Assembly: GCF_020782115.1 (NCBI RefSeq) | Contig: NZ_JAJGMW010000021.1 | Location: 23,054-87,053 of the forward strand | Origin: Leeuwenhoekiella parthenopeia | GTDB taxonomy: Bacteria; Bacteroidota; Bacteroidia; Flavobacteriales; Flavobacteriaceae | Reading direction: 5' to 3' | DNA: 64,000 nucleotides | Program-made: the position numbers and the translations under genes | Shown: positions 28,642-39,101 of the stretch, piece after piece | How the letters are laid out: each line of letters starts with the position of its first letter | Position numbering within the stretch: position 1 is the stretch's first letter | Notes under the pieces: model-generated | What the model was told of the DNA's origin: nothing | The model's input: only the letters and a program-made list of their open reading frames with translations | Database searches by the model: none

Positions 28642-31600
28642 ATGAAGTTGAAAACTATATACCTCTTGGTTTTTGGTCTTTTGAGTTTCTCCGGAATTCT
28701 GGCCCAGACCGTTACAGGTACAGTTACCGATTCTTCGGGAAATCCTGTGCCGGGAGTAAATGTTATTGAAAAAGGCACTTCTAATGGAACGTCAACAGAT
28801 TTTGACGGCAACTATTCTATTGATGTTTCCGGCTCTAATGCAATTCTTGAATTTTCTGCTCTTGGCTTTGTTACAGTAGAGCGGCCTGCTTCTTCCGGCG
28901 GTGTTATTAACATAAGCTTAGAGGAAAGTACAGAAGAACTCAATGCCGTTGTGGTTACCGCATTAGGTATCAAAAAGGAGCAAAAGGCTTTGGGTTACTC
29001 ACTTACTGAAGTAAGTGGTGAGGCCGTAGCAGAAGTTCCTCAGGTAAATGCCATCAATGCCCTTCAAGGTAAAATCGCAGGTGTTAATATAACGGGAGCG
29101 GCTACAGGACCTGCAGGTACGAGTAAAGTGGTGATACGGGGTGTGTCGTCTTTAAGTGGTACTTCACAGCCATTGTATATCGTAGATGGAATCCCTATTA
29201 ACAACCAAAATCTGGGGTCTGCCAGCAGATGGGGTGGTTCAGACTTTGGTGACGGTGTTTCCGGTATTAACCCGGATGACATTGAAAGCATAAGCGTGCT
29301 AAAAGGGGGTGCTGCCGCTGCACTTTACGGGTCACGTGCATCTGCCGGGGTTATCGTGATTACTACAAAATCAGGTAAAGGGCAAAAGGGACTTGGTATT
29401 GATATCTCAAGCTCTTACCAGTTAGAGACTGTAATGACTGATCTTTATGAGTTTCAAACAACTTATGGGCAGGGTATCAATGGAGTGGCGCCTTCTTCTC
29501 AGCAGGAAGCTTTAGACGCGGGAATGCAATCCTGGGGAGCCAGATTGGGTAGCGTATCTTCTGCAGTACAGTTTGACGGAGTGAGCCGTCCTTATGCATA
29601 TACAGGCGATAACATTGACAAGTATTATGAGACCGGAACAACTGCCATTAATACAGTCGCCATTAGTCAGGCAGGGGAGAATTACAATTTACGTTTTTCA
29701 GCTACCGATTTGTCTAATGATGATATAACCCCAAATGCAGGTTTGAACAGAAAGACATTTTCTTTAAATGCAGGAGCTGTGCTTGCAGACAAACTTACCC
29801 TTAACGTAAGTGGAAAATACATCATTGAGGGAGTTAACAACCGTCCCCGATCTTCAGATTCTCCGGGTAATGGAAACTTTACTGTAGCGCTTTCACCTCC
29901 AAACATTGATGTAAATAATTACAAGCCTGGTTTTAACGAAGAAGGAACAGAGTTTTTAATTTCTTCTAATCAGTATCATCAAAACCCGTATTGGACTGCT
30001 TATAGATTCAGCAATGAAAGCGATAAAGACAGATTTATAGGTTCTACGACCCTTAAATATCAATTTACAGACGAGCTTTATCTTTTAGGCAGAACAGGTA
30101 TAGATCAATTTACGGCTCGTTTAACTTCGGTTGAGCCTTACGGTACTGCTTATAAACCAAGAGGCGGAATGCAGGAACAAACGTTCAATGTGAAAACTGT
30201 TGACGCCGACGTGATTTTAGGTTTTGACAAACAAATTACTGATGATATTGCGACTTCAACTTTGGTTGGTGCCAACTCTAACTATGTGAAAAACGAGTTT
30301 ATCAATTTAATCGGGAATGACTTTGTTATTCCGTCACTGGTAAATATCGAGAATGTGGCCAATAGAAATTACAGTTATCAATTGAGTCGGGTAAAGAGAA
30401 ATGGAGTTTATTTCTCATCAGAGTTTTCATTTAGAAACTACCTATATGTAACTGTAACCGGAAGAAATGACTGGTTCTCAACACTTTCCAAAGAAGGTAA
30501 AACCGCGCCTAACAACTATTTCTATCCTTCCGTTAACTCCAGTTTTGTCTTCTCAGATGCTTTTGAGATGCCGGAATGGATCAGCTTTGGTAAACTAAGA
30601 GCCGGCTATTCTGATGTAGGTGGTGGTGCTAATGATCCGTATCAACTGGCTTTAACCTATGCTATTACAGATACCTATACAGCTACCGGACCAACAGTTT
30701 CTTTGGGTGGTATAAACAATTCTTCACTGCCTAATGAAAATCTGGAACCTTTTTCAAAGAAGGAATATGAAGTAGGTTTGGACCTGCGCTTATTTAAGAG
30801 TCGTTTAAATCTTGATTTAACCTATTACTCAAATAAGACAGAGAATGATATCGTAAACATAAATACTTCCACAGCTTCGGGTTATAGCAGTGCGAGTATC
30901 AACATCGGAGAGCTTCAAAACAGAGGTGTTGAAATGTTATTAAGTGGAAGTCCTGTTAAAAACACAGATTTTGAATGGAACGTGAGTTACAATCTTACTT
31001 ACAATAAAAACGAAGTTACCAAGACAGATAATGATGGTAACCCCATTTTTCCGGGTGATGCAGCTTATGGAGTTAACTCGCAATCGGGATTCTTGGTAGG
31101 ATATCCAGCAGCCACCATTTACGGAACCACTTTTATACGAGATGAGGATGGAAACATTCAGTACGATAGCAATGGTGCTCCTACGATAGGTCCAAATGAT
31201 GTCATAGGTCAGGGTGTTGCACCGTGGACAATGGGTATTACCAATACCTTTAATTATAAGAATTTCGAGTTTTCCTTCTTAATTGACGGCAAGTTTGGTG
31301 GTGATATATTCTCAGGAACAAGTGCTTTTGCAAATTACTATGGTTCAAGTAAAAACACTTTGGTAGGGCGAGAAAATGGCCTAACAGTTACCGGAGTCAA
31401 TGCAGCAGGTAATGATTTCTCAACGACTATTGCGCCAGAGAATCTAAGAACGTACTATCAAAGACTTTACGATATAGCGGAGGCTAACGTTCAGGACGCT
31501 GATTTTATCAAACTAAGACAGCTAAGCCTAGGCTATTCACTACCATCCAGTCTTCTTGAAAGTACATTTATTAGAAGTGCACGTGTCTCTTTCATAGGTA

Positions 31601-31740
31601 GAAACCTATTCTTCTTAATGAGAAAAACCGAAAATATAGATCCGGAATCTGCTTATAACAATACGTTCGCAAATGGTATTGAGCGTTTTGGACTGCCTTC
31701 CACAAGAAGTTACGGATTAAGTGTTGATGTAAAGTTTTAA
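28642..31740 (+). CDS. SusC/RagA-type TonB-dependent outer membrane transporter
   Basis: This 1032-residue protein has a signal peptide ending at GILAQT. Residues about 22-105 are a carboxypeptidase-regulatory-like domain (VTGTVTDSSGNPVPGVNV, then DFDGNYSI). The plug domain follows with the SusC signatures IRGVSSLSGTSQPLYIVDGIPINN and SVLKGGAAAALYGSRASAGV, and the rest is a beta-barrel ending in aromatic VDVKF. It imports oligosaccharides across the outer membrane together with the SusD partner ten bases downstream. There is no N-terminal STN domain, so it is not an anti-sigma-linked transducer. It is presumably the glycan importer of this locus. Confidence 0.97.
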   Translation: MKLKTIYLLVFGLLSFSGILAQTVTGTVTDSSGNPVPGVNVIEKGTSNGTSTDFDGNYSIDVSGSNAILEFSALGFVTVERPASSGGVINISLEESTEELNAVVVTALGIKKEQKALGYSLTEVSGEAVAEVPQVNAINALQGKIAGVNITGAATGPAGTSKVVIRGVSSLSGTSQPLYIVDGIPINNQNLGSASRWGGSDFGDGVSGINPDDIESISVLKGGAAAALYGSRASAGVIVITTKSGKGQKGLGIDISSSYQLETVMTDLYEFQTTYGQGINGVAPSSQQEALDAGMQSWGARLGSVSSAVQFDGVSRPYAYTGDNIDKYYETGTTAINTVAISQAGENYNLRFSATDLSNDDITPNAGLNRKTFSLNAGAVLADKLTLNVSGKYIIEGVNNRPRSSDSPGNGNFTVALSPPNIDVNNYKPGFNEEGTEFLISSNQYHQNPYWTAYRFSNESDKDRFIGSTTLKYQFTDELYLLGRTGIDQFTARLTSVEPYGTAYKPRGGMQEQTFNVKTVDADVILGFDKQITDDIATSTLVGANSNYVKNEFINLIGNDFVIPSLVNIENVANRNYSYQLSRVKRNGVYFSSEFSFRNYLYVTVTGRNDWFSTLSKEGKTAPNNYFYPSVNSSFVFSDAFEMPEWISFGKLRAGYSDVGGGANDPYQLALTYAITDTYTATGPTVSLGGINNSSLPNENLEPFSKKEYEVGLDLRLFKSRLNLDLTYYSNKTENDIVNINTSTASGYSSASINIGELQNRGVEMLLSGSPVKNTDFEWNVSYNLTYNKNEVTKTDNDGNPIFPGDAAYGVNSQSGFLVGYPAATIYGTTFIRDEDGNIQYDSNGAPTIGPNDVIGQGVAPWTMGITNTFNYKNFEFSFLIDGKFGGDIFSGTSAFANYYGSSKNTLVGRENGLTVTGVNAAGNDFSTTIAPENLRTYYQRLYDIAEANVQDADFIKLRQLSLGYSLPSSLLESTFIRSARVSFIGRNLFFLMRKTENIDPESAYNNTFANGIERFGLPSTRSYGLSVDVKF

Positions 31741-31750
31741 AAAAAGAAAC

Positions 31751-33274
31751 ATGAAAAATATTTTAATAAAAGCGACGCTACTACTTCTCGTATTAACTAC
31801 CGGGGTTTCGTGCGACAAGGGGTTTGACGAACTTAACGTTGATCCTACCAAATCAAATGAACTTGATCTTCAATATAAGTTTCCAAAAGCAATTCTATAT
31901 GCTTCAGGACAACGCTATGAATCCTGGAGGGGAAACTTAATTTACTGCTCAACAATGATTCAGCACCTTGCAAATACACAGGGCTACTGGAGTGGAGACA
32001 AGTATTTTTATAATGCGGCCTATTCTTCGGCATACTGGGATGCACAATATCCGCAGACTATTAAGTCCATTGAAGATATGAAGTTTCAGTTGGAATCTGA
32101 AGAACTAACGGGTTCTCCGGAATATGCGATGGTAAGAATACTGCGTGTTTTTGCTTACAGCCGAATCACTGACCTGTATGGGGATGTTCCTTATTCTCAG
32201 GCAGGAAAGGCCTTTATTGAAGGGGTAACCAGACCGGTTTATGACAAGCAGGAAGACATCTATGCAGATATGCTTAAAGAACTTGAAGAAGCCACAACTG
32301 CCCTAAGCAGTGGAACCTCAACGATAGGATCAGCAGATATTATTTATAATGGCGATCTTTCAAAATGGAAGAAATGGGGCAACTCGTTAATGCTTCGTTT
32401 GGCTTTGCGTATGGTGAAAGTTGATCCTGCTGCCGCTCAGGAGTGGGCCGGCAAAGCAATCGCAGGTGGGGTGATGGAATCTTATGATGATATCGCTTAC
32501 ATCACGCACCAGACCGGAGGTAATGGTATCATTAGAAACGGTAATGGAGAAGTATTTACAGCAGATCGCTCTGCTCGTATAAGCAAGACCTTTCTTGATA
32601 TGCTTGAAGAGCGTAATGATCCAAGAATACGGGTATATGCTGCACTTCCTCCAGATAATGGGGTAGTTGATGACAACCCTGCCAACCAAAAAGGCTTACC
32701 TAATGGTCTCGATGCAACTACAATCCAAAGCTATAGCGGTGGTGCTGATTTGAGTACCTATTCTGAACCAAACTCTAAATTCTTGATGAGTGAGGGAGCA
32801 CCTATGTTCTGGCAAACGTATGCGGAGGTAGAGTTTATGCTTGCCGAAGCTGCCGTAAGATGGGGCCTTGCGGGTGGCGCAGCTGCTGCGGCTACGCATT
32901 ATGAAGATGGGGTTACTGCTGCGATGAAGTATCTTGCAATATATGACCCGGGAGCAACTATTTCAGATACTGCGATTGCAGATTATCTAACAGCCAATCC
33001 ATACGATGCTGCTAATGCCTTAGAACAGATTAACACCCAGTATTACCTCGCTATTTTCCTGAATGAATATGAGGCCTATGCAAACTGGAGACGTACCGGA
33101 ATACCGGCACTTACTCCTGTGAATTACGAGGGTAATGATACGGGCGGGACTATTCCTCGCCGTTTGGTTTATCCTACTAATGAAGCTGTTCTTAATGCTG
33201 AGAATTACAATGCAGTAATTTCAGATCAGGGACCAGATAGACTTACTACACGTATGTGGTGGGATGCCGAATAA
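31751..33274 (+). CDS. SusD/RagB-type surface glycan-binding lipoprotein
   Basis: This 507-residue lipoprotein has its lipobox at TGVSCDK (Cys21), followed by FDELNVDPTKSNELD, typical of the SusD-like_2 (PF12771) group. Helical TPR-like segments and RILRVFAYSRITDLYGDVPYS, a strongly conserved SusD motif, are visible. It binds glycan at the surface as the lid of the SusC transporter encoded upstream. It is followed within 30 bases by a strong terminator, which closes the pair. Confidence 0.96.
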   Translation: MKNILIKATLLLLVLTTGVSCDKGFDELNVDPTKSNELDLQYKFPKAILYASGQRYESWRGNLIYCSTMIQHLANTQGYWSGDKYFYNAAYSSAYWDAQYPQTIKSIEDMKFQLESEELTGSPEYAMVRILRVFAYSRITDLYGDVPYSQAGKAFIEGVTRPVYDKQEDIYADMLKELEEATTALSSGTSTIGSADIIYNGDLSKWKKWGNSLMLRLALRMVKVDPAAAQEWAGKAIAGGVMESYDDIAYITHQTGGNGIIRNGNGEVFTADRSARISKTFLDMLEERNDPRIRVYAALPPDNGVVDDNPANQKGLPNGLDATTIQSYSGGADLSTYSEPNSKFLMSEGAPMFWQTYAEVEFMLAEAAVRWGLAGGAAAAATHYEDGVTAAMKYLAIYDPGATISDTAIADYLTANPYDAANALEQINTQYYLAIFLNEYEAYANWRRTGIPALTPVNYEGNDTGGTIPRRLVYPTNEAVLNAENYNAVISDQGPDRLTTRMWWDAE

Positions 33275-33300
33275 GCTTATTTTTTTGATCTAGCCTTATA

Positions 33301-33330
33301 AAAAAGGGAGAGGAGACTCTCCCTTTTTTT
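33301..33330 (+). terminator. rho-independent terminator after susCD
   Basis: AGGGAGAG (33305-33312), loop GAGA, CTCTCCCT (33317-33324), flanked by A-rich sequence upstream and a T run downstream. Confidence 0.92.
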
Positions 33331-33350
33331 GTATATTTTTAAATCTACAG

Positions 33351-36300
33351 ATGCTTTTTATGAACAGATTTTGTACCCTTAGCTTCTACTGCATTGCTCT
33401 GATTTTTAATGGCATTTTCATACATGCGCAAACATCAATAGAGCAGCTTAAGCAATTCACTCTGCTTGAATCTTCAAAAACAGGGATTCATTTCAATAAT
33501 CTTCTGGATGAAAATACCGAACGTAATATTTTGCTTTACGACAATTTTTACGGCGGGGCAGGAGTAGGTATTGGTGATTTTAATCGGGATGGTTTGCAGG
33601 ACATCTATTTCGCAGGAAACCTCGTAGACGGTAAGTTGTATCTCAACACAGGTGATTTGAAGTTTGAAGATGCTTCCGCAAATTCCGGTTTGGTACACGA
33701 TGGCGGTTGGACTACAGGCGTAACGGTGGCAGACGTAAATAATGATGGCTGGCCGGATATTTACCTAAGCCGCGAATTGTATGATGAGAAACCTGAACTG
33801 CGTCGTAATTTATTGTATATCAACAACGGTGATGCGACGTTTACAGAATCGGCAGAGCAGTATGGTGTGGCTGATCAACAGCGCACGCGTCACGCTTCCT
33901 TTTTTGATTATAATAAAGATGGTTTTCTCGATCTGATCCTGCTCACCCAACCACCCAATCCCGGGAGCTATTCCAAGTATTCCGGTACTAACCTGTTAAG
34001 GCCTGAATATCATATTAAGCTCTATAAGAATCGGGGTGGTAATTCTTTTGTTGAGGTTTCATCCCTTGCAGGAGTGGCTAAATCAGGCTATCCCAATGCA
34101 GTATCCACCAGTGATTTCAACAATGACGGCTGGACAGACATCTACGTAGCCAACGATTTTGATGCTCCAGATTTGCTCTACATCAATAATCAGGACGGAA
34201 CCTTTAGCAATGTGATTGATGAGGCCATGAATCACATATCCTTTTACAGTATGGGAGTTGATGTGGCAGACATCAATAATGATGGCCAACTCGATATTTT
34301 TACCGTTGATATGGCGGCGGAAGACAATTACCGCTCCAAAGCCAATATGAGCGGAATGAATCCGGATGCATTTTGGAAAGTGGTAAACGACGGCGGGCAT
34401 TATCAATATATGTACAATACGTTTCAGCTTTCTAACGGAAACGGTACTTACAGCGATGTTGCCCAACTTTTTGGAATGGCGAAGACTGACTGGAGCTGGA
34501 GTAACCTTATCGCAGATTTTGATAACGATGGGTTAAAAGACACTTACGTTTCAAACGGTCTTTTACGCGATATCCGGAATACCGATGCAGATAAAAAAGT
34601 AGCTAAGTATGTAGCCGAAGCCTTGCAGAATTATGCCGCAGAAAATCCTGACGACAATTCTGAAGTTAGTGTTTGGGACGTTGTAGAACTCGACCGTATT
34701 TTAGAACTCATTCCGTCTCAACCTTTGAAAAATTACGCATATAAAAACAAAGATGATCTTAAGTTTGATAAAGTAACGGAAGCATGGGGACTTGATCAGG
34801 AATCCTTTTCTAATGGAGCGGCCTATGCTGATCTCGATAACGACGGCGATCTGGATCTGGTCGTAAATAACATCAATGCCGAGGCCTTTGTGTATAAGAA
34901 CAATGCAGAGCAGTTCAGAAATGCCAATTATTTGAGAGTAAAGCTTAACAGTAACGCTCATAAGCCGGTTCTGGGTTCGCGAATAGTCGCTTACAACTCG
35001 GGTCAATCTCAATTGCTGGAAACTACAAACGTAAGAGGAATCTACAGCACCAGTGAGCAAACCGCTCATTTCGGACTTGGAGCAGCGACCCGTTTAGACA
35101 GTCTTGTGGTCATTTGGCCAAACAGTCAAAAGACAATTCTTAAAAATCTCCCTGCAAACCGGGAACTCACTTTGGTAATGGAAGAAGCTGATGCCAGCTC
35201 TGGGCCAGTTGCAGATCAAAATGAGTCGAAATTTTTCGAGAAAACCGAAGCTGTTCCCATTCAATTGGTTCATACTGAGAATGACTACGACGATTACACC
35301 AATCAGGTACTGCTTCCGCATAAAATGTCACAGTTTGGCCCGGCCCTGGCTAAGGGAGATGTAAATAATGACGGATTAGAAGATTTATTTTTTGGAGGAG
35401 CAAGTGGTTACTCCCCAAGACTTTTTGTTCAGGATGAAGATGGAAAGTTCGAATCAATAAACGCTGATTTCTGGGATAAGGAAAATGCCTTTGAAGATGT
35501 AGATGCCGTATTTTTTGATGTAGATGGCGATGGTTTTCAGGATTTGTACGTGGTAAGTGGCGGTAATGAATATCCCGTAAACGATTTTCATTATGTAGAT
35601 CGCATATATCTCAATGACCAAAAAGGAAATTTTAAAAAAGGAGCCATTCAGAATATTGGTCGCGACAGCGGTTCTGCGGTTAGAGCGTTAGATTATGATA
35701 ATGACGGTGATATCGACTTGTTTGTGGGCGGAAAGCACTGGCCACATCAGTACCCGCTTCCGGCAAGCAGTATGTTGCTAGTCAACGAGAATAATCGTTT
35801 GGTTAATAGAACCAAAGAACTGGCACCCGAATTGGAAAATATCGGGATGGTTACCGATGCAGTCTGGTCTGACATAGACGGGGACGGCGATTCAGATTTA
35901 ATGTTGGTGGGGGAATGGATGCCGGTAACGGTATTCTTAAATACAAACGGGAATCTAAAGCGGGCAGATACAATGGGTTTAGGGAATTCGACAGGGTGGT
36001 GGTTTGCTATTGTAAAGGGAGATTTTGATAGGGATGGAGATGAAGATTTTATAGTTGGCAATCTGGGGCTAAACTATAAATACCAGACCTCTTCGGAAGA
36101 GCCTTTCGATATTTATTACAACGATTTTGATGGGAATGGGTCTTACGATATTGTACTCAGCTATCACGATGATGATAAACACTTTCCGCTTAGAGGTTTT
36201 TCATGCTCTTCTCAACAGATTCCCGGGCTTAAGGCTGAAATAAAGCAGTACGATATTTTTGCATCTCTGGAACTCGACGCGATTTATGGCGAGAAAAAAC

Positions 36301-36728
36301 TCGATAAATCCCTGCATTACGTGGCAGATACGTTTGCTTCGGTTTACCTTGAGAATACCGGTGATGGGGGCATTGAAATGCATGAATTACCCAGAATGGC
36401 ACAGCTTTCAAGCATTAATGATTTGCTGGTTGAAGATTTCGACAGCGATGGTAATCTCGATGTTTTGGCAGTGGGTAATCTTTTCGTTTCAGAAATTGAA
36501 ACGCCACGCAATGATGCCGGTACGGGACTGTTGCTTTTAGGTAATGGCGCAGGCGGTTTTGAGCCCGTTTCGGTTTTAGGCTCCGGCTTTTTTGCAAATC
36601 GGGACGCCAGGAAAATAACCGAGATACAAATAGGGAAAGATCGTTTTGTACTTGTGGCTAATAATGATAGCGAGGCACAATGGTTTAAATTGAAAAACGA
36701 TGTGGCTCCAAAAGCTCTAACTAACTGA
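33351..36728 (+). CDS. FG-GAP/VCBS repeat protein with ASPIC/UnbV domain, secreted
   Basis: This 1125-residue protein has a signal peptide ending near IFIHAQT. It has at least ten FG-GAP-type calcium-binding repeats of the form D-x-(D/N)-x-D-G (DFNRDGLQDIYF, DVNNDGWPDIYL, DFNNDGWTDIYV, DLDNDGDLDLVV and more), in two sets flanking an ASPIC/UnbV domain (RGIYSTSEQTAHFGLG, VIWPNS). Such proteins often sit directly after susCD and may act in surface glycan binding or adhesion. Starts at 33351 or 33360 (MNRF) are both possible. No catalytic motif is seen. Confidence 0.88.
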   Translation: MLFMNRFCTLSFYCIALIFNGIFIHAQTSIEQLKQFTLLESSKTGIHFNNLLDENTERNILLYDNFYGGAGVGIGDFNRDGLQDIYFAGNLVDGKLYLNTGDLKFEDASANSGLVHDGGWTTGVTVADVNNDGWPDIYLSRELYDEKPELRRNLLYINNGDATFTESAEQYGVADQQRTRHASFFDYNKDGFLDLILLTQPPNPGSYSKYSGTNLLRPEYHIKLYKNRGGNSFVEVSSLAGVAKSGYPNAVSTSDFNNDGWTDIYVANDFDAPDLLYINNQDGTFSNVIDEAMNHISFYSMGVDVADINNDGQLDIFTVDMAAEDNYRSKANMSGMNPDAFWKVVNDGGHYQYMYNTFQLSNGNGTYSDVAQLFGMAKTDWSWSNLIADFDNDGLKDTYVSNGLLRDIRNTDADKKVAKYVAEALQNYAAENPDDNSEVSVWDVVELDRILELIPSQPLKNYAYKNKDDLKFDKVTEAWGLDQESFSNGAAYADLDNDGDLDLVVNNINAEAFVYKNNAEQFRNANYLRVKLNSNAHKPVLGSRIVAYNSGQSQLLETTNVRGIYSTSEQTAHFGLGAATRLDSLVVIWPNSQKTILKNLPANRELTLVMEEADASSGPVADQNESKFFEKTEAVPIQLVHTENDYDDYTNQVLLPHKMSQFGPALAKGDVNNDGLEDLFFGGASGYSPRLFVQDEDGKFESINADFWDKENAFEDVDAVFFDVDGDGFQDLYVVSGGNEYPVNDFHYVDRIYLNDQKGNFKKGAIQNIGRDSGSAVRALDYDNDGDIDLFVGGKHWPHQYPLPASSMLLVNENNRLVNRTKELAPELENIGMVTDAVWSDIDGDGDSDLMLVGEWMPVTVFLNTNGNLKRADTMGLGNSTGWWFAIVKGDFDRDGDEDFIVGNLGLNYKYQTSSEEPFDIYYNDFDGNGSYDIVLSYHDDDKHFPLRGFSCSSQQIPGLKAEIKQYDIFASLELDAIYGEKKLDKSLHYVADTFASVYLENTGDGGIEMHELPRMAQLSSINDLLVEDFDSDGNLDVLAVGNLFVSEIETPRNDAGTGLLLLGNGAGGFEPVSVLGSGFFANRDARKITEIQIGKDRFVLVANNDSEAQWFKLKNDVAPKALTN

Positions 36729-36734
36729 TAAGTA

Positions 36735-38729
36735 ATGATGCGCTGGTTTTTCCTGTTTTTTACACTGGTAAGTTTTGCTCAAGAGCAACAGTTTAAGTAT
36801 ACCAATTCTTTAATTGAAGAGGAGAGTGCGTATTTACTGGATCACGCACATAATCCTATTAACTGGCAAGCCTGGAGCGAGGCAGCCTTAGAACATGCTC
36901 AGGAAGAATCAAAACTGGTTGTAATTAGTATAGGATATGCATCCTGCCACTGGTGTCATGTTATGGCTGAAGAGTCTTTTGAGGATGAAGAAGTTGCGCA
37001 GGTTATGAACGCCCACTTTATAAGCATTAAAGTAGACCGGGAAGAACGCCCTGATATTGATCAGGTTTACATGACCGCCCTGCAATTGATAAAAGGTCAG
37101 GGTGGCTGGCCACTTAATGTAATAGCTCTGCCTGATGGTCGCCCACTTTATGCCGGCACCTACCATACAAAGTCACAATGGATTCAGGTACTTAAAAAAT
37201 TAAACGAACTCTACACCAGTCAACCGGAGAAAGCCGTTGCATTTGCCGATAATATTACCAAAGGAGTGCAGCAGGCTGCTTTAATTGAACCTGAAGCAGA
37301 ACCTAAAGCTTTTACAAAGTCAGATTTGCAGGATGCGCTTGCCGGGTGGAAAAATCAATGGGATACCGAATACGGCGGGAATAGTGGAGAGCAAAAATTT
37401 ATGCTTCCGGCCTCCTTATCTTTTTTGATGGATTATGCGGTGCTTTCAAAAGATACTGAAGCCCTGGAGCATTTGGAACGTACCTTAGATGCAATGGCTT
37501 CGGGCGGAGTCTACGATCACGTGGGTGGTGGTTTTTTTAGGTATGCTACAGATCGAAAATGGCAAATTCCGCACTTTGAAAAAATGCTTTACGACAATGC
37601 ACAGCTGGTAGGTGTATATGCCAAAGCATACCGACTTTTTAAAAAGGAAGCATACAAGCATATAGCGGTACAGACACTTCAGTTTATTGAAAACGAATTA
37701 AAAAGTGAATCCGGGGGGTTCAAGTCTTCGATCCGTGCAGATACTGATGAGGGCGAAGGTGCGTATTACACCTGGACCAAAAATCAACTCGAAAGTACAT
37801 TAGGAAGTTTCAAAGAAGTAGAAGAAAACTTTGAATTATATCCCTTCACTACGGAAAACTACGTATTGGGTATACAATCTTCTGTCAATTGGACTCAACT
37901 TCAAAATCAGCTTGCTAAACTCAATAAGACTCGCGCTTCTAGACCAAAACCACTTACAGATGACAAAGTAATTAGTTCGTGGAACGCCCTTCTGGTCACA
38001 GCCTACACCGAAGCCTATAAAGCCTTTCAGGATGAGGACTATTTGAAGGAAGCAGAGCAGCTTTTTACCTATTTGGCATTAGCCGACGCTGGAGAATTAC
38101 AACATCTACCTTCAGCTCAACAAAACGGGGTATATCTTGAAGACTATACCTACCTTACCCGGGCAGCATTAGATATGTATTTGATAAGCGGGGAAATAGC
38201 TTATGCTGAGAAGGCCGGGGTACTGTTTAAAAAGGCTCAGGATTTATTTTTTGAGCCTTCGACAGGGCTTTTTCGCTATGGTCAAAGCAAAAACCTTATC
38301 ACACCAATCTTTAAAACAGATGATGATGTAATGCCTTCCCCTAATGCATTAATGACTTTCAATGCTTTTGAATTAAGCAAAATAAGCGGCCTGGAAAGCT
38401 ACCGGACTACTGCGGAAGCCATGCTCAAAATCATCAAACCAAAAGCACTTCAATATCCTGCAAATTACTCCACAGCGCTTCGTGTGCAGTTGGGTTATGT
38501 GTATCCGTATTATGAATGTGTAGTGGTGGGGAATGAGGCTGAAACCCGAACAAAGGAGATTTGGAATACCTATTTACCGAATGTTTTGACTGCTTTTTCG
38601 AAAACCGGAAAAGACGGACCCTTATTCGAAAACCGCTACGATCCGGAAGAAACGTATATCTATGTCTGTCAGGAGACCTTTTGTAAATTACCGGTGACAG
38701 TGGTCTCTGAGGCTTTGAAACAATTGTAA
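36735..38729 (+). CDS. DUF255 thioredoxin-like protein (YyaL/SPATA20 family)
   Basis: This 664-residue protein has an N-terminal thioredoxin-like DUF255 domain with NSLIEEESAYLLDHAHNPINW, the CxxC motif in GYASCHWCHVMAEESF, and KVDREERPDIDQVYM. The rest is an alpha/alpha barrel like N-acylglucosamine 2-epimerases (GGVYDHVGGGFFRYATD, HFEKMLYDNAQL). The first 15 residues (FFLFFTLVSFAQ) form a signal peptide, so this copy is exported. The biochemical role of the family is not settled; a link with sugar epimerisation has been suggested from the fold. Seven bases separate it from the FG-GAP gene. Confidence 0.9.
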   Translation: MMRWFFLFFTLVSFAQEQQFKYTNSLIEEESAYLLDHAHNPINWQAWSEAALEHAQEESKLVVISIGYASCHWCHVMAEESFEDEEVAQVMNAHFISIKVDREERPDIDQVYMTALQLIKGQGGWPLNVIALPDGRPLYAGTYHTKSQWIQVLKKLNELYTSQPEKAVAFADNITKGVQQAALIEPEAEPKAFTKSDLQDALAGWKNQWDTEYGGNSGEQKFMLPASLSFLMDYAVLSKDTEALEHLERTLDAMASGGVYDHVGGGFFRYATDRKWQIPHFEKMLYDNAQLVGVYAKAYRLFKKEAYKHIAVQTLQFIENELKSESGGFKSSIRADTDEGEGAYYTWTKNQLESTLGSFKEVEENFELYPFTTENYVLGIQSSVNWTQLQNQLAKLNKTRASRPKPLTDDKVISSWNALLVTAYTEAYKAFQDEDYLKEAEQLFTYLALADAGELQHLPSAQQNGVYLEDYTYLTRAALDMYLISGEIAYAEKAGVLFKKAQDLFFEPSTGLFRYGQSKNLITPIFKTDDDVMPSPNALMTFNAFELSKISGLESYRTTAEAMLKIIKPKALQYPANYSTALRVQLGYVYPYYECVVVGNEAETRTKEIWNTYLPNVLTAFSKTGKDGPLFENRYDPEETYIYVCQETFCKLPVTVVSEALKQL

Positions 38730-39101
38730 GTTTTAATGAAGGGCTGTCAAATAATTCCACAATCCCATCCAACAACCTAAAACGCTCAATCCAAAAGAAC
38801 TTTTACACACCCCAAACTGCCGCCTCAAAAGTCGTTGAAGGCAATTTACCGAAACAAGCCAGATTCCCGGAAACCAGTCTTTCCCCAATCGGGCTTTGGG
38901 AAAGCGGGAACATAAGTAGCGGTTTTTAAATCAGCCGAATAGCCTTAGAGAAAAAACAAAATAATGTAATTTACCGGCGTTTAGTGAGATAGCCTGAGAT
39001 TTAATAGCGTTTGAGTACTTTACTCAGCGCTAATTTTGGAAAGCGCTTATCCCTTTTTTATTTAAAGCCTAAAACAGACCCAAAAGAGACAGACCTAATT
39101 T
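38730..39101 (+). other. 372-base gap, promoter region only
   Basis: No gene is seen. The last 100 bases contain the promoter described at 39010-39038; CAGCGCTAATTTTGGAAAGCGCTT carries two AGCGCT copies around the -7 box that could be a regulator site. The rest looks unstructured. Confidence 0.5.
39010..39038 (+). promoter_or_regulatory. Bacteroidota-type promoter for the TPR-LytS kinase operon
   Basis: TTTG (39010-39013), 17 bases, then TAATTTTG (39031-39038), an exact TAnnTTTG -7 box. The start codon is 64 bases downstream. AGCGCT repeats flank the -7 box. Confidence 0.7.
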
